35,619 bases of DNA from Sphingopyxis sp. (GCF_016793825.1 NZ_JAEULM010000041.1:1-35619), one strand, 5' to 3'. Shown: positions 1 through 9,292, counted from the stretch's first letter. Notes: generated by a model not told the origin, from the sequence alone. Numbers and translations are program-made.

Positions 1-25
1 GAACCACTGTCTCCACGATCAACAT
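1..25 (-). CDS. istA: 5' fragment of IS21-family transposase gene istA
   Basis: Reading out of the window on the minus strand, ATG at 25-23 begins a frame M-L-I-V-E-T-V-V, then the sequence ends. IstA proteins of the IS21 family commonly start MLxVETIVKIR or a close variant. About 8 of roughly 400-500 codons are present, so nothing can be said about the catalytic DDE domain. The other copy at 35595-35619 gives the same residues. Confidence 0.55.
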
Positions 26-140
26 CCCGTTCTCGCCAACTGATCAAAACCAGTCGGCCGACTAAATCCCCGGGATGAAGGGGTCCTTTTTGCACGCCGA
101 TCACCCCACGAAGGGGGTGCCTATTGCACGCTGATCCTCA
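1..140 (-). mobile_element. Left end of an IS21-like insertion sequence, cut by the window edge
   Basis: This stretch is the exact reverse complement of 35480-35619. Read on the minus strand from base 140 it starts TGAGGATCAGCG, so the element begins with TG as IS21-family elements do. It then carries two tandem, imperfect copies of a ~33-base unit beginning GCGTGCAA (GTGCAATAGGCACCCC and GTGCAAAAAGGACCCC), each with a small GC hairpin. Multiple terminal repeats that bind transposase are typical of IS21 ends. The start of istA follows at base 25. Only this end is present. The insertion point lies at 140/141 inside the hsdS-like gene. The family call rests on the terminal layout and on eight residues of IstA. 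Confidence 0.72.
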
Positions 141-856
141 GCATCAAGACCCGAAAGCGACGCATCGGCTGCCGCCAGCCCCGTATCGCGCGCTACACGA
201 GCGACATCGAGCTCAGCGAGGAGCGCTGCTTGAACAGCTGGCTTAGGAAGCGGAATCCGCAACGTGCGAATTTCCTCGGCATTGATGTTGGTCATACCGA
301 TGATCTGACGACTTTCACGCTCGATCTGCGCCCGCCCGCTTGGACCGCTAAGATAGGCCGAGACGAATTCCGGCGACGCAAGGTCCCGATCGACGGTAAG
401 CCGCATCAAATAGGAAGCGAATACCCATTCACCAGGCTCGTTGAACACCTCACATTTCCCGACCAGTTCCTTCGAATTGGTGCGGTTGAAGAGAATGTCC
501 CCCTTATCGAGCAGCCAGAGCGCGCGTTCCTTGTCATTCAATTCGACATATTTCAGTTCACTCAAGTCCCAACCGTCAGGCTGCATGTTGCTCATCCGAA
601 GAATGGGCAATCCAATCGGGTCAAGATCGGCCCGCTTCGAGCAGCCATATTGCAGCCGAGTTTCGAGTTTCCCGATGGTTTCAACGGGATATAGCGAACA
701 AGCCAGTCGCTCCTCGACAGCAGAGCGAAGGGCACTGTAGTTGACGTCCAGTCGAGCCTTTGCTTCGCCCCGGCGAACAGCGAAACCGCCAAGGGCTTCG
801 CGTTCGGCGGGGCTTAGACGAAAAAACTTGTGGGATCCCTTTGGAACCGTGCCCAA
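141..856 (-). pseudogene. hsdS: Type I-like restriction specificity subunit (HsdS), truncated by IS insertion
   Basis: This gene encodes a DNA-recognition subunit of a restriction-modification system. About 238 native residues remain. They form one target-recognition domain: a GLPILRMSNMQ strand, the GDILFNRTNS turn, and IGMTNINAEEIRTLRIPLP before a helix of the conserved spacer type. These are hallmarks of HsdS half-subunits. The frame then runs across the IS junction at 140/141 and stops 13 codons inside the element (residues EDQRAIGTPFVG, stop at 101-103), so any second recognition domain is lost. The likely start is TTG at 856, 43 bases inside the end of the upstream methylase gene, which implies translational coupling. 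Some BcgI-type specificity subunits are small, so the truncated product might keep partial binding, but loss of function is more likely. Confidence 0.8.
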
Positions 857-2814
857 GCCCCGAGCACGCCGTCATGCGGAAGCACCTTGCGCGGTCCTGC
901 TTCCTCCCATTTTCCGTCCTTGAATGCCTCTACGGCTTCATAAGTGAACAGGTCGTGATGCTTGCGCACGCGCCTTTCTTCTTCGCCGGGCTCGATAACT
1001 TCCGTACGGACGGTATCGCGGCCCGTGGCATCGTAACCGATGTTCCCCGGAGCAGCCATGAAGATGGCTTCATCGTCGCTTACCACCTCCTTGTCGGCGC
1101 GCCGCCGTACAAACAGCAACGATGCCTTCACGCTCGCTCCCGAATGCTGGAACGCTGCTTGCGGCAGCGAGACCACGGCCAGAATCTGGAAGCGGTCCAT
1201 CAGCCAGTCGCGGACGCCCTGCAGCGATCCGTTAGTCAGAATGCCATCGGGGACGACGATCGCCGCGCGGCCAGTGCCGGCTTTGAGAAAGTCGTGAATG
1301 CGTTCCAGGAACAGGATTTCGGTCTTGACGCTCGCGCGCCGCTTGATCGCTGCCTTGCCTGCCTTTTGCTTTTCGTCGCCCGGAGCGGACGGTTTTCCCA
1401 AATGGCGGCTGAGATCGAACCGGTCGATATAGGCCTGTCCCTTTTCGGCCGCCTTGACGACGGCGCCGAAAGGCGGATTGGTCAGAACGATGTCGAACGT
1501 GCCCGGCTTCAGGTCGCGGTTGATCTTTTCGAGGACCGGCCAGTCCTCCAGCCCGTCGGCTGCGACCACATTGGTATGACCGTCGTCGTGCAGGATCATG
1601 TTCATTTTAGCGACGCGGCTGATCTCGTCATTGATTTCGATGCCGAACAGCCGCTTTTCAGCAAAGTCGTGCCACTTACGAAAACGCGCGACCTCGTTCT
1701 GAATACCTGCGGCCGCGTGGCGAACATGGTCCATTGCATAGAGCAGAAAACCACCCGAGCCGCAGGAAGTGTCGAGAACATAATCGTCGGCTTTTGGCGG
1801 CATCATTGCTACGCAGAACTGGATGATCTCGCGCGGGGTGAAATATTGTCCGAAATCGCCTTTGAAGAATCCATCCAAAAATCGTTCGAAAGCGACGCCC
1901 TTGGTATCGAGATCGGTGGCTGAGAAATTGATGCTTTCGAGATGTTCGACGCACATTTTTATCGTCAGGTCGTCAATCTTCAGCCGCTCGGTGAAGACAT
2001 CTTTCTCACGCTCCATTTCGGCGTCGTAGAGTTTGCGGATGCGAGCACCTAGCTCAACGGCACTCTCATCGGTGTTGATCTGGAACTCATAGACCGTTCC
2101 GGCGTCGCTCTCTTCGACGCGTTTTTCGTCGCGCACCTTCACGAAAATGAGTTTGCAGAACTCGCCGAACGCCGCAGGCGGCGATAGGCGGCCACCACCC
2201 CACAGCGTCTGGTGCGTTTTGTCTATTGCAGCGATCAGATCGCCTTTCTCGACGGCGGCGATGTCGCGCTTGCCGTCGATGCCGCCCTTGACGAATTTAT
2301 AAGGGGGCGGCTTGCCATAGTTAATGGGGAGATCGGCGACCTGGTTGCCGTCGCGTTCAAGTGCTCCATACTTCTCTGCACAATCGAGGAAACGACGTGT
2401 GGCGCCAGCGACCACCCCCACATATGCGGCACGGAATTTATGCGCGTTGCCGTTGCCCCATGCCTGTTCCACGGCCTGATTGAAGATCGCGGCTGCAATC
2501 GGTTTGCCGCCGTAACTTTCAGCCTTGCATTCAATCACTGCAAAGGGGCGCTTTCGCTCGTCGTCTTGAAACACGACGAGGTCCGCGAAGTCGTTCGGCG
2601 AGCGGTCGGGAACGGTCACTTCCACTCCGATGCGCTTCGGCGAATAGCCGTAGCGGTGGATCAACTCAGCGTAATATTCAGCGCGCACCTTTTCTTCGGG
2701 ATCAGACCAGCGCTCGGCCCGGTCGACGGCAACATATCGGATTCGGACCGTTTTGCTGCTCGATTCGATGCTAAGATGACCGGCTGCAATGGCCTGATCG
2801 AGATATGATTGCAT
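814..2814 (-). CDS. hsdM: N6-adenine DNA methylase fused to an HsdR-N-type nuclease domain
   Basis: This 666 aa protein combines restriction and modification modules. Residues ~35-170 look like the HsdR N-terminal (PD-(D/E)xK) fold, with Asp78 in FADLVVF and the E-C-K triad at 95-97. Residues ~215-330 resemble the HsdM helical region, ending in FGQYFTP (321-327). The class-gamma amino-methyltransferase core follows, with motif I DTSCGSGG (348-355) and motif IV NPPF (446-449). No SF2 helicase motor is present here and no separate hsdR lies in the window. The layout (nuclease plus methylase in one chain, with a separate S subunit) resembles BcgI-like type IIB enzymes more than classic type I. 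The start ATG has AAGGGG upstream. It lies 59 bases after lepA on the same strand, and its lower-GC codon use than its neighbours (by eye) fits acquisition. Its partner S gene is broken, so restriction may be off. Confidence 0.85.
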   Translation of the reverse strand: MQSYLDQAIAAGHLSIESSSKTVRIRYVAVDRAERWSDPEEKVRAEYYAELIHRYGYSPKRIGVEVTVPDRSPNDFADLVVFQDDERKRPFAVIECKAESYGGKPIAAAIFNQAVEQAWGNGNAHKFRAAYVGVVAGATRRFLDCAEKYGALERDGNQVADLPINYGKPPPYKFVKGGIDGKRDIAAVEKGDLIAAIDKTHQTLWGGGRLSPPAAFGEFCKLIFVKVRDEKRVEESDAGTVYEFQINTDESAVELGARIRKLYDAEMEREKDVFTERLKIDDLTIKMCVEHLESINFSATDLDTKGVAFERFLDGFFKGDFGQYFTPREIIQFCVAMMPPKADDYVLDTSCGSGGFLLYAMDHVRHAAAGIQNEVARFRKWHDFAEKRLFGIEINDEISRVAKMNMILHDDGHTNVVAADGLEDWPVLEKINRDLKPGTFDIVLTNPPFGAVVKAAEKGQAYIDRFDLSRHLGKPSAPGDEKQKAGKAAIKRRASVKTEILFLERIHDFLKAGTGRAAIVVPDGILTNGSLQGVRDWLMDRFQILAVVSLPQAAFQHSGASVKASLLFVRRRADKEVVSDDEAIFMAAPGNIGYDATGRDTVRTEVIEPGEEERRVRKHHDLFTYEAVEAFKDGKWEEAGPRKVLPHDGVLGAWARFQRDPTSFFV

Positions 2815-2873
2815 GGTATCCCCTTTGCTGCGCTCGTCCTAACAGGGACATTCGCGGGGGCAAGCCTCTCGTT

Positions 2874-4697
2874 CTAAGCATCATCCCCCATCCGCAGCGC
2901 GGCAATAAACGCCTCCTGCGGAATGTTCACATTCCCATATTCCCGCATCCGCTTTTTGCCTTCCTTCTGCTTTTCCAGCAGCTTCTTCTTGCGGGTCGCG
3001 TCGCCGCCATAGCATTTGGCGGTCACGTCCTTGCGCAGCGCGGCGATGGTTTCGCGGGCGATCACCTTGCCGCCGATCGCGGCCTGGATCGGGATCTTGA
3101 ACATGTGGCGCGGAATCAGGTCCTTCAGCCGCTCGCACATGCCGCGGCCGCGGCTTTCGGCGGTGCCGCGGTGGACGATCATGCTCAGCGCATCGACCGG
3201 CTCGTTGTTGACGAGGATGCTCATCTTGACCAGGTCGCCGGGGCGGTGGCCGATCTGGTGATAGTCGAAACTGGCATAGCCGCGGCTGATGCTCTTCAGC
3301 CGGTCATAGAAATCGAACACCACCTCGTTGAGCGGCAGGTCATAGGTGATCTGCGCGCGGCCGCCCACATAGGTCAGGTTCTTCTGCACCCCGCGGCGGT
3401 CCTGACACAGCTTCAGGATCGGACCCAGATAATCGTCGGGGACATAGATCACCGCCTCGATCCACGGCTCCTGAATCTCGTCGATGCGGTTGGGGTCGGG
3501 CATGTCGGCGGGGTTGTGAAGCTCGATCTCCTTCGCCGCCTCATTCTTGGTGTGGCTGAGCTTCAGCTTGTACACCACGCTCGGCGCGGTGGTGATCAGG
3601 TCGAGGTCGTACTCGCGGGTCAGCCGTTCCTGAATGATCTCGAGGTGGAGCAGGCCGAGGAAGCCGCAGCGAAAGCCAAAGCCCAGCGCGGCACTGCTTT
3701 CCATCTCGAACGAGAAACTGGCATCGTTGAGGCGCAGCTTCTGGATGCTTTCGCGCAGCTTTTCGAAATCATTGGCGTCGGTCGGGAACAGGCCGCAGAA
3801 CACGACCGGCTGGACTTCCTTGAAGCCCGGCAGCGCCTGTGCGGCGGGTTTCTTCGCGTCGGTCACCGTGTCGCCGACGCGCGCCTGCGCGACGTCCTTG
3901 ATCTGCGCGGTGATGAAGCCGATCTCGCCGGGGCCGATCTCGGTCAGCTCCTCGCGCTTCGGCGTGAAGCAGCCGACGCGGTCGATCAGATGGGTGGTGC
4001 CCGCCTGCATGAACTTGATCTGCTGCCCTTTTTTCAGGACGCCGTCGATCACGCGGACCAGGATGACGACGCCCAGATAGGGATCGTACCAGCTGTCGAC
4101 GAGCATCGCGACCAGCGGCGCGGTCGCGTCGCCCTTCGGCGGCGGGATGCGGGCGACGATGGCTTCCAGCGCTTCTTCGATCCCGATGCCCGACTTGGCG
4201 GACGCCAGCACCGCGTCGTCGGCGGGCAGGCCGATGATATCCTCGATCTCGGCCTTCACCTTGTCGACGTCGGCCGCGGGCAGGTCGATCTTGTTGATCA
4301 CCGGCACGATCTCATGGTCATGTTCGATCGACTGGTACACGTTCGCCAGCGTCTGCGCCTCGACCCCTTGCGCGGCATCGACGACCAGCAACGCCCCCTC
4401 GCACGCCGCGAGGCTGCGCGAGACTTCATAGGCGAAATCGACGTGGCCGGGCGTGTCCATCAGGTTGAGCTGGTACGTCTCGCCATCATGCGCCTTGTAC
4501 GTCAGGCGCACGGTCTGCGCCTTGATCGTGATCCCGCGTTCCTTCTCGATATCCATGTTATCAAGGACTTGTGCCGACATCTCGCGCGCCGTCAGCCCGC
4601 CGGTGAACTGGATCAACCGGTCGGCCAGCGTCGACTTGCCATGGTCGATGTGCGCGATGATCGAGAAGTTGCGAATATGCGAAAGCGGAGTTGTCAT
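2874..4697 (-). CDS. lepA: Elongation factor 4 (ribosome back-translocase LepA)
   Basis: This 607 aa protein has the full length of the family. It is a translational GTPase that acts on stalled or misaligned elongating ribosomes. The G1 loop AHIDHGKS is at residues 15-22. The G3 motif DTPGH, the G4 motif NKID and the SAK of G5 follow. The LepA-specific C-terminal domain is intact, with [20 protein letters not shown] and [13 protein letters not shown] near the end. The start [20 protein letters not shown] matches the family's usual N terminus. The gene stands alone, with 165 bases before it and the restriction locus directly after it. Confidence 0.98.
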   Translation of the reverse strand: MTTPLSHIRNFSIIAHIDHGKSTLADRLIQFTGGLTAREMSAQVLDNMDIEKERGITIKAQTVRLTYKAHDGETYQLNLMDTPGHVDFAYEVSRSLAACEGALLVVDAAQGVEAQTLANVYQSIEHDHEIVPVINKIDLPAADVDKVKAEIEDIIGLPADDAVLASAKSGIGIEEALEAIVARIPPPKGDATAPLVAMLVDSWYDPYLGVVILVRVIDGVLKKGQQIKFMQAGTTHLIDRVGCFTPKREELTEIGPGEIGFITAQIKDVAQARVGDTVTDAKKPAAQALPGFKEVQPVVFCGLFPTDANDFEKLRESIQKLRLNDASFSFEMESSAALGFGFRCGFLGLLHLEIIQERLTREYDLDLITTAPSVVYKLKLSHTKNEAAKEIELHNPADMPDPNRIDEIQEPWIEAVIYVPDDYLGPILKLCQDRRGVQKNLTYVGGRAQITYDLPLNEVVFDFYDRLKSISRGYASFDYHQIGHRPGDLVKMSILVNNEPVDALSMIVHRGTAESRGRGMCERLKDLIPRHMFKIPIQAAIGGKVIARETIAALRKDVTAKCYGGDATRKKKLLEKQKEGKKRMREYGNVNIPQEAFIAALRMGDDA

Positions 4698-4862
4698 CGC
4701 GCGCCGTTAGCAGCGGAAAGCCGCGCTGTCAGCAGCGGAAGCTATTGGCCCAGCTTGCGCCGGCACAGGAACGACAGGCGCGTGCGCATTGCACCCGGTC
4801 CGCTGCTTGCGATGTGCCAAACGGTCCGATAGCGCGGATGGACGAAATTGCAGCACCGGCCG

Positions 4863-5639
4863 CTAAAAACCCGTCGCCTCTATCCAGATCGAAAGTCCTG
4901 CGGGTGGATCGGTCGGCGCCACTTCGGCGGCATGCCGCTCCGCATCGGCGCGCGCGCGGTCCATAATCGCCGCGGGGGTGCCCGCAGGGTGAAAGATGTG
5001 GTCGGCCTCGCCGAGAAGGCGCGCAGCACGAAGCGTCAGGTCGTCAGGATCGACGCTGGTCAGGGAGATGGTTTCAAGCCGCGATGACGTCGGCGGGGCG
5101 TTGCTGGCAAGCCAATGACCAACCCTGTTCGTCGCATCGCCATCGAGCGGATCCAGCAAACCGCGCGGAGCCAGCGCAGCGTCGATCGCACGGCGACGAT
5201 CTGCGGCGACGGGCCAGCGCGCCCGCATCGCGTCGCGTTCGGCACGCAGCGTCGTCGCCAACTCGCCCAGTCGTGCCGGGAGCAACGTCTCGATGCGCTG
5301 GCGCACGGCCTTGGCAAGTCCTGCCGATGCACCGCCGGTGCCGATCGCGATCGTAACCGGCGCGCGATCGACGATCGCGGGGGTGGTGAAGTCGCACAAG
5401 TCAGGACGATCGACAACATTGACAAGCAGACCCCGTGCGCGAAGCGCCGTGGCAGCGGCACGCGCCGCCGCCTCGTCCTCGATCGCGACGAAGGCGAGCG
5501 CTGCGCCTGCCTCCCACCCGGAAACGATCCGTCCGCCCGCCCGCCCGATCAGCCGCGCCTTAGCTTCCGCCACCGCGCCTTCCCCCACGAGCACGACCGT
5601 GCGGCCGCGCAGGTTGAGGAAGACGGGGAGTTGTTCCAT
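4863..5639 (-). CDS. cysG: Siroheme synthase, precorrin-2 dehydrogenase/ferrochelatase part (CysG N-terminal-like)
   Basis: This 258 aa protein oxidises precorrin-2 with NAD+ and inserts iron to give siroheme, the cofactor of sulfite and nitrite reductases. The NAD-binding turn VLVGEGAVAEAKAR lies at residues 16-29, and NVVDRPDLCDFTTPAIVDR with TGGASAGLAK follows at 74-110; both are family signatures. Residues ~191-235 (DPDDLTLRAARLLGEADHI and the following helix) look like the start of the uroporphyrinogen-III C-methyltransferase domain of full CysG. The glycine-rich SAM loop and the rest of that domain are missing, so this is probably a remnant. The gene starts 3 bases after lysA and is probably co-transcribed with it. 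The methyltransferase step must come from a separate gene elsewhere. Confidence 0.85.
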   Translation of the reverse strand: MEQLPVFLNLRGRTVVLVGEGAVAEAKARLIGRAGGRIVSGWEAGAALAFVAIEDEAAARAAATALRARGLLVNVVDRPDLCDFTTPAIVDRAPVTIAIGTGGASAGLAKAVRQRIETLLPARLGELATTLRAERDAMRARWPVAADRRRAIDAALAPRGLLDPLDGDATNRVGHWLASNAPPTSSRLETISLTSVDPDDLTLRAARLLGEADHIFHPAGTPAAIMDRARADAERHAAEVAPTDPPAGLSIWIEATGF

Positions 5640-5642
5640 CTG

Positions 5643-6902
5643 TCAGTCTATCCAGTCCGGCACCCGCTCGGCCGCCATGATGGTGCCAGCCGCAATGCGA
5701 TCGGCAACCGTTATGTAGCGGTCGCCATCGACGAGAACCTCGGGCACCAGGCTACGGCTATTGTAGGTCGAAGCCATCGTCGCGCCATAAGCACCCGCGG
5801 TTCGGAAGACGGCAAGATCGCCCGAATCAACCCTGTCGATCACACGATCGCGTGCGAACGTGTCGCCGGTTTCGCACACCGGACCGACGATCGACGCGGT
5901 CATCGTTTCGCCCGTAGGCCTGACCGCCACGAAGTCGTGCCATGCATCGTAAAGCGCCGGGCGCGCAAGATCGTTCATCGCGGCATCGACGATCACGAAC
6001 GGATTGGTCGCACCCGGCTTCACCCACAATACCTCGGTGAGCAGCACACCCGTATTTCCCGCGATCACGCGGCCTGGCTCGAACATCAAGGTGACGTCCC
6101 AGTCCTTGGTCACGCGCGCGACCATCGCGCCATAGTCGGCGGGGCTCGGCGGATTATCCTCGGGCCGATATGGCACCCCAAGCCCACCGCCAAGATCGAC
6201 GTGGGTAATACTGTGCCCCGCCGCGCGCAGGTCGGCGACGAGGCGACCGACACGTTCGAAGGCGGCTTCCAGCGGCGCCAGACTCGTGAGCTGGCTGCCG
6301 ATGTGAAGCGCGATACCGCGCATCTGCAACCCCGGCAGCGCGGCGAGGCGGCCGAATATTTCCGGCGCCGCGTCGATGCCGACGCCGAACTTGTTCTCGG
6401 CCTTGCCGGTCGAGATCTTCGCATGCGTTCCGGCATCGACATCGGGATTGACGCGCAGCACCGCCGGGGCGGTCATCTCCCTTGCAAGAGCAATGGCCGC
6501 AAGCGCGACGCCCTCGGGCTCATGCTCGATGTTGAACTGGCCGATACCGCGATCGAGGCCCTGAGCCAGCTCGGCTCGGGTCTTGCCGACGCCAGAGAAG
6601 ACGATGTCCTGCGGCGCCATGCCCGACGCAAGCGCGCGTTCGAGCTCGCCGCCCGACACGACGTCGGCGCCATAACCCTGCCGCGCCAGCACGCGCAGCA
6701 CACCGAGGTTGGGATTGCACTTGATCGCAAACGCGATGTGCTTGCGCGGAATATCCTTCAGCGCATCGGCGAACACCTGCGCATGGCGTTCGAGCGTCGC
6801 GCGTGAGTAGACATAGACGGGTGTGCCGATCTCCTCGGCAATACGGGACAGGGGAATATCTTCGGCGTGGAGGACGCCGTTACGCAGTTCGAAATGGTCC
6901 AT
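5643..6902 (-). CDS. lysA: Diaminopimelate decarboxylase
   Basis: This 419 aa PLP-dependent enzyme of the alanine-racemase-like fold decarboxylates meso-diaminopimelate to L-lysine in the cytoplasm. The PLP lysine is expected at K61 in AFAIKCNPN. The HIGSQ phosphate-binding motif is at 200-204, GGGLG at 238-242, EPGR at 275-278, and the partner-subunit CETGD motif with the active-site cysteine at 343-347. The length is normal. It lies downstream of argH and the small lipoprotein and directly upstream of cysG, the usual alphaproteobacterial argH-lipoprotein-lysA order. Confidence 0.98.
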   Translation of the reverse strand: MDHFELRNGVLHAEDIPLSRIAEEIGTPVYVYSRATLERHAQVFADALKDIPRKHIAFAIKCNPNLGVLRVLARQGYGADVVSGGELERALASGMAPQDIVFSGVGKTRAELAQGLDRGIGQFNIEHEPEGVALAAIALAREMTAPAVLRVNPDVDAGTHAKISTGKAENKFGVGIDAAPEIFGRLAALPGLQMRGIALHIGSQLTSLAPLEAAFERVGRLVADLRAAGHSITHVDLGGGLGVPYRPEDNPPSPADYGAMVARVTKDWDVTLMFEPGRVIAGNTGVLLTEVLWVKPGATNPFVIVDAAMNDLARPALYDAWHDFVAVRPTGETMTASIVGPVCETGDTFARDRVIDRVDSGDLAVFRTAGAYGATMASTYNSRSLVPEVLVDGDRYITVADRIAAGTIMAAERVPDWID

Positions 6903-7030
6903 CGAAGGGAATCCTGATCTTCACTTTCTGTTCGCATCGCGCGTAGGCGAGATCGCCCTGCGGACTGCGCCGCGCGGATGGGCATCTCGACCCGGCTCGA
7001 CACGAACGAAACAACTGGGTCTTGTTTCGA

Positions 7031-7282
7031 TCAGCCGGGAGGCGGCAAATCGAAATCGTCGGGTTCGCGTTGTTCGGACCGTTTGAGAAGTTCGTCGCTG
7101 CGCGCTGGCCTGGCCTGCGCGTCGGGCGTCGTCAGTTCCTCCGTGGTTGGGGCGCGCTTTGCGCCGACGGGAATCGCCGGGGCGGGTTCGCCCGCCGGCG
7201 GTTTCAGATCTTCCTTGCTGCCGCACGCACCGAGAAGCGCGGTGACGGCAAAAGTCGCGACGATGAGGCGGCTCTTCGCCAT
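7031..7282 (-). CDS. Small lipoprotein, LptM (YifL/LppL)-like
   Basis: The 83 aa product has a basic N terminus, a hydrophobic run and the lipobox LGAC with the acylated cysteine at residue 20. The mature part is short, Pro- and acid-rich and without a recognisable fold. After the cysteine it reads C-G-S-K-E-D-L-K-P-P, which matches the C-G-x-K-G-P-L-x-x-P pattern of LptM, a lipoprotein that helps the LPS translocon LptDE mature. The usual genomic place of that family is between argH and lysA or next to dapF, as here. The ATG overlaps the argH stop in TGATG, so translation is probably coupled. The pattern match is short and the missing G-P makes the assignment tentative. A generic lipoprotein is the alternative. 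Confidence 0.7.
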   Translation of the reverse strand: MAKSRLIVATFAVTALLGACGSKEDLKPPAGEPAPAIPVGAKRAPTTEELTTPDAQARPARSDELLKRSEQREPDDFDLPPPG

Positions 7283-8685
7283 CAATCCTGTTCCTCCAGC
7301 GCGGCACGCGCCGCGGCGATGGCCTGCCTTACCCGTTCGGGCGCCGTGCCGCCATAGCTTGTACGGCTGGCAACCGACGCCTCGACGGTTAACGCCGCCA
7401 GCGCGGCGGGAGTGACGGCGGGATGGATCGCCGCCGCGTCATCGGCGGGCAGTGCGGACAGCTCGACCCCCAGTTGCTCGGCGCGCTTGACGCAGGAGCC
7501 GACGACGTGATGCGCCTCGCGGAACGGCACGCCAGCCTCGCGGACCAACCAATCGGCGAGGTCGGTCGCAGTGGAATAGCCCGACGCCGCAAGCGCCCGC
7601 ATACGATCGGTGCGGAACGTCAGCGTTTCGACCATGCCGGTCATCGCCGCGAGTGACAGAGCAAGCGCGTCGAAGGCGCCGAATACCGTCTCCTTGTCGT
7701 CCTGCAGATCCTTTGAATAGGTGAGCGGCAGCCCCTTCACGATTACGGAGAGCCGCTGGAAGGCCCCGAGCAGCAAACCCGCGCGGCCGCGCACCAGCTC
7801 CGCGGCGTCGGGGTTGCGTTTTTGCGGCATGATCGAACTGCCGGTCGACCAGGCGTCGGGCAAGGCCACGAAGCCGAACGGTTGACTCGCCCAGATCACG
7901 ATCTCCTCGGCAAGCCTCGAGAGGTGGAGCGCCGCGATCGACGCCGACGCGCAGAATTCGAGAGCGAAGTCGCGGTCCGAGACGGCATCGATGCTGTTTG
8001 CCATCGGTCTGTCGAACCCCAGCGCGGCGGCCGTCTTATCGCGATCGAGCGGGAAGCTGGTTCCCGCGAGCGCCGCAGCGCCGAGTGGCGATTCGTTGAG
8101 GCGACGACGCGCGTCGGAAAAGCGCGAACGGTCGCGGCCGAACATCTCGACATAGGCGAGCAGGTGATGGCCGAGCGTGACCGGCTGCGCGACCTGCAAA
8201 TGCGTGAAACCCGGCATGATGCTGGCCGCGTGCTCCTCGGCGCGCGTCAGGAGTGCTGCCTGGATCGCCTTCAGCCCCCCGTCGATGCGCACGCAAGCGG
8301 TACGTACCCACAGGCGGAAATCGGTCGCGACCTGATCGTTGCGCGAGCGAGCCGTATGGAGGCGACCAGCGGGCTCCCCGACGAGTTCCTTCAGCCGCGA
8401 TTCGACTGTCATATGAATGTCTTCGAGACCAAGATCGACAGGGACACCCCGCGCGGCGAACTCGTCACCGATCAGCGCAAGGCCGCGGTCGATCGCGGCG
8501 GCATCCGCGGCGGAGATGACCCCCGTCGCGCCCAGCATTGCGGCATGCGCGCGGCTGGCGACGATATCTTCCTCCCAAAGGCGTTTGTCGACCGGAATGG
8601 AGGCGTTAATTTCTTGCATGATGGCGGCCGGTCCGCCACCAAAGCGACCGCCCCACATGCTGTTACTATCCGGAGTATCCGCCAT
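7282..8685 (-). CDS. argH: Argininosuccinate lyase
   Basis: This 467 aa protein is the last enzyme of arginine synthesis and cleaves argininosuccinate to arginine and fumarate. It belongs to the fumarase/aspartase superfamily. HTARSRNDQ is at residues 110-118, the conserved FTHLQ histidine is near 162, and the signature loop [12 protein letters not shown] with the catalytic serine is at 282-293. The start was set at ATG 8685 ([15 protein letters not shown]), because WGGRF sits close to the N terminus in the family. The open frame continues upstream to 8841, but that part has no homology-like features and crosses the divergent tlpA signal sequence. The first 29 bases overlap the 5' end of the divergent TlpA-like gene. 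Confidence 0.97.
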   Translation of the reverse strand: MADTPDSNSMWGGRFGGGPAAIMQEINASIPVDKRLWEEDIVASRAHAAMLGATGVISAADAAAIDRGLALIGDEFAARGVPVDLGLEDIHMTVESRLKELVGEPAGRLHTARSRNDQVATDFRLWVRTACVRIDGGLKAIQAALLTRAEEHAASIMPGFTHLQVAQPVTLGHHLLAYVEMFGRDRSRFSDARRRLNESPLGAAALAGTSFPLDRDKTAAALGFDRPMANSIDAVSDRDFALEFCASASIAALHLSRLAEEIVIWASQPFGFVALPDAWSTGSSIMPQKRNPDAAELVRGRAGLLLGAFQRLSVIVKGLPLTYSKDLQDDKETVFGAFDALALSLAAMTGMVETLTFRTDRMRALAASGYSTATDLADWLVREAGVPFREAHHVVGSCVKRAEQLGVELSALPADDAAAIHPAVTPAALAALTVEASVASRTSYGGTAPERVRQAIAAARAALEEQD

Positions 8686-9292
8686 TCGCCGCGTTCCAAG
8701 CTTGTTTCCCGCGACCCTCGCCCTGATTTTGGCCGGATCGGTCGCGGGCTGCGATAGGCAAAAGGCCGACGAGGAGCAAGCATCAGGCTCCCAAGCAAAT
8801 ATTTCGGGCGGTGAAGCGAAGGATGGCGGCGCCATCGACACTTTTCAGCATCAGGTCGATCGCAGCCGGGCTGGCAAGGCCGCACCGGCGGCGGCGTTCA
8901 AAGGCCCCGACGATGCGGCGGTCACGCTCGCCGCGTTCCGGGGCAAACCGTTACTGGTCAATCTGTGGGCCACTTGGTGCGCGCCCTGTGTCGCCGAGAT
9001 GCCGACCCTTGATGCACTGGCGACGAAAGAAGGTTCGCGCATGACGGTGATCGCCGTCGCACAGGATCTGCAGGGTGCTGAGGTTGTCGATCCCTGGTTC
9101 CAGAAGGCGAAGCTGAAGGCGCTCCAGCCCTATCTCGATCCAGAAAACGCGTTGCTCGACGCCAGCGCCGGCGCGCTCCCGACGAGCATCTTCTACGATG
9201 CGAAGGGTCGCGAGCTGTGGCGGGTGGTCGGCGCCATCGACTGGCAGGGTCAGGAAGCAAAGGCGCTGCTTGCGGAAGGCGGGATCAGATAA
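8657..9292 (+). CDS. TlpA-like thiol:disulfide oxidoreductase lipoprotein
   Basis: This 211 aa periplasmic thioredoxin-fold protein probably reduces or shuffles disulfides, as TlpA/ResA proteins do in cytochrome maturation. Residues 1-31 form a signal peptide ending in the lipobox VAGC, with the lipidated cysteine at 32. A polar linker follows to ~75. The thioredoxin domain then carries LWATWCAPC (active-site CxxC at 108-111) and the cis-proline loop ALPTSIFY. The start ATG at 8657 lies inside the argH 5' end. The only later in-frame option noted is TTG at 8702, which would shorten the signal peptide. It is divergent from argH, so any argH promoter on the other strand must lie within tlpA. 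Confidence 0.88.
   Translation: MLLLSGVSAIRRVPSLFPATLALILAGSVAGCDRQKADEEQASGSQANISGGEAKDGGAIDTFQHQVDRSRAGKAAPAAAFKGPDDAAVTLAAFRGKPLLVNLWATWCAPCVAEMPTLDALATKEGSRMTVIAVAQDLQGAEVVDPWFQKAKLKALQPYLDPENALLDASAGALPTSIFYDAKGRELWRVVGAIDWQGQEAKALLAEGGIR

Noticed and set aside
2805-4832. 675-codon open frame on the plus strand opposite lepA
   Set aside because: lepA on the other strand is complete with all GTPase motifs. The antisense frame is a by-product of GC-rich codon use and has no recognisable domain.
5115-6806. 563-codon plus-strand open frame opposite lysA and cysG
   Set aside because: It spans two real minus-strand genes and their boundary, is Arg/His-rich with no motif, and is a typical GC shadow.
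8686-8841. 52-residue N-terminal extension of ArgH
   Set aside because: The family starts a few residues before WGGRF. The extension is the antisense of the tlpA signal sequence and linker.
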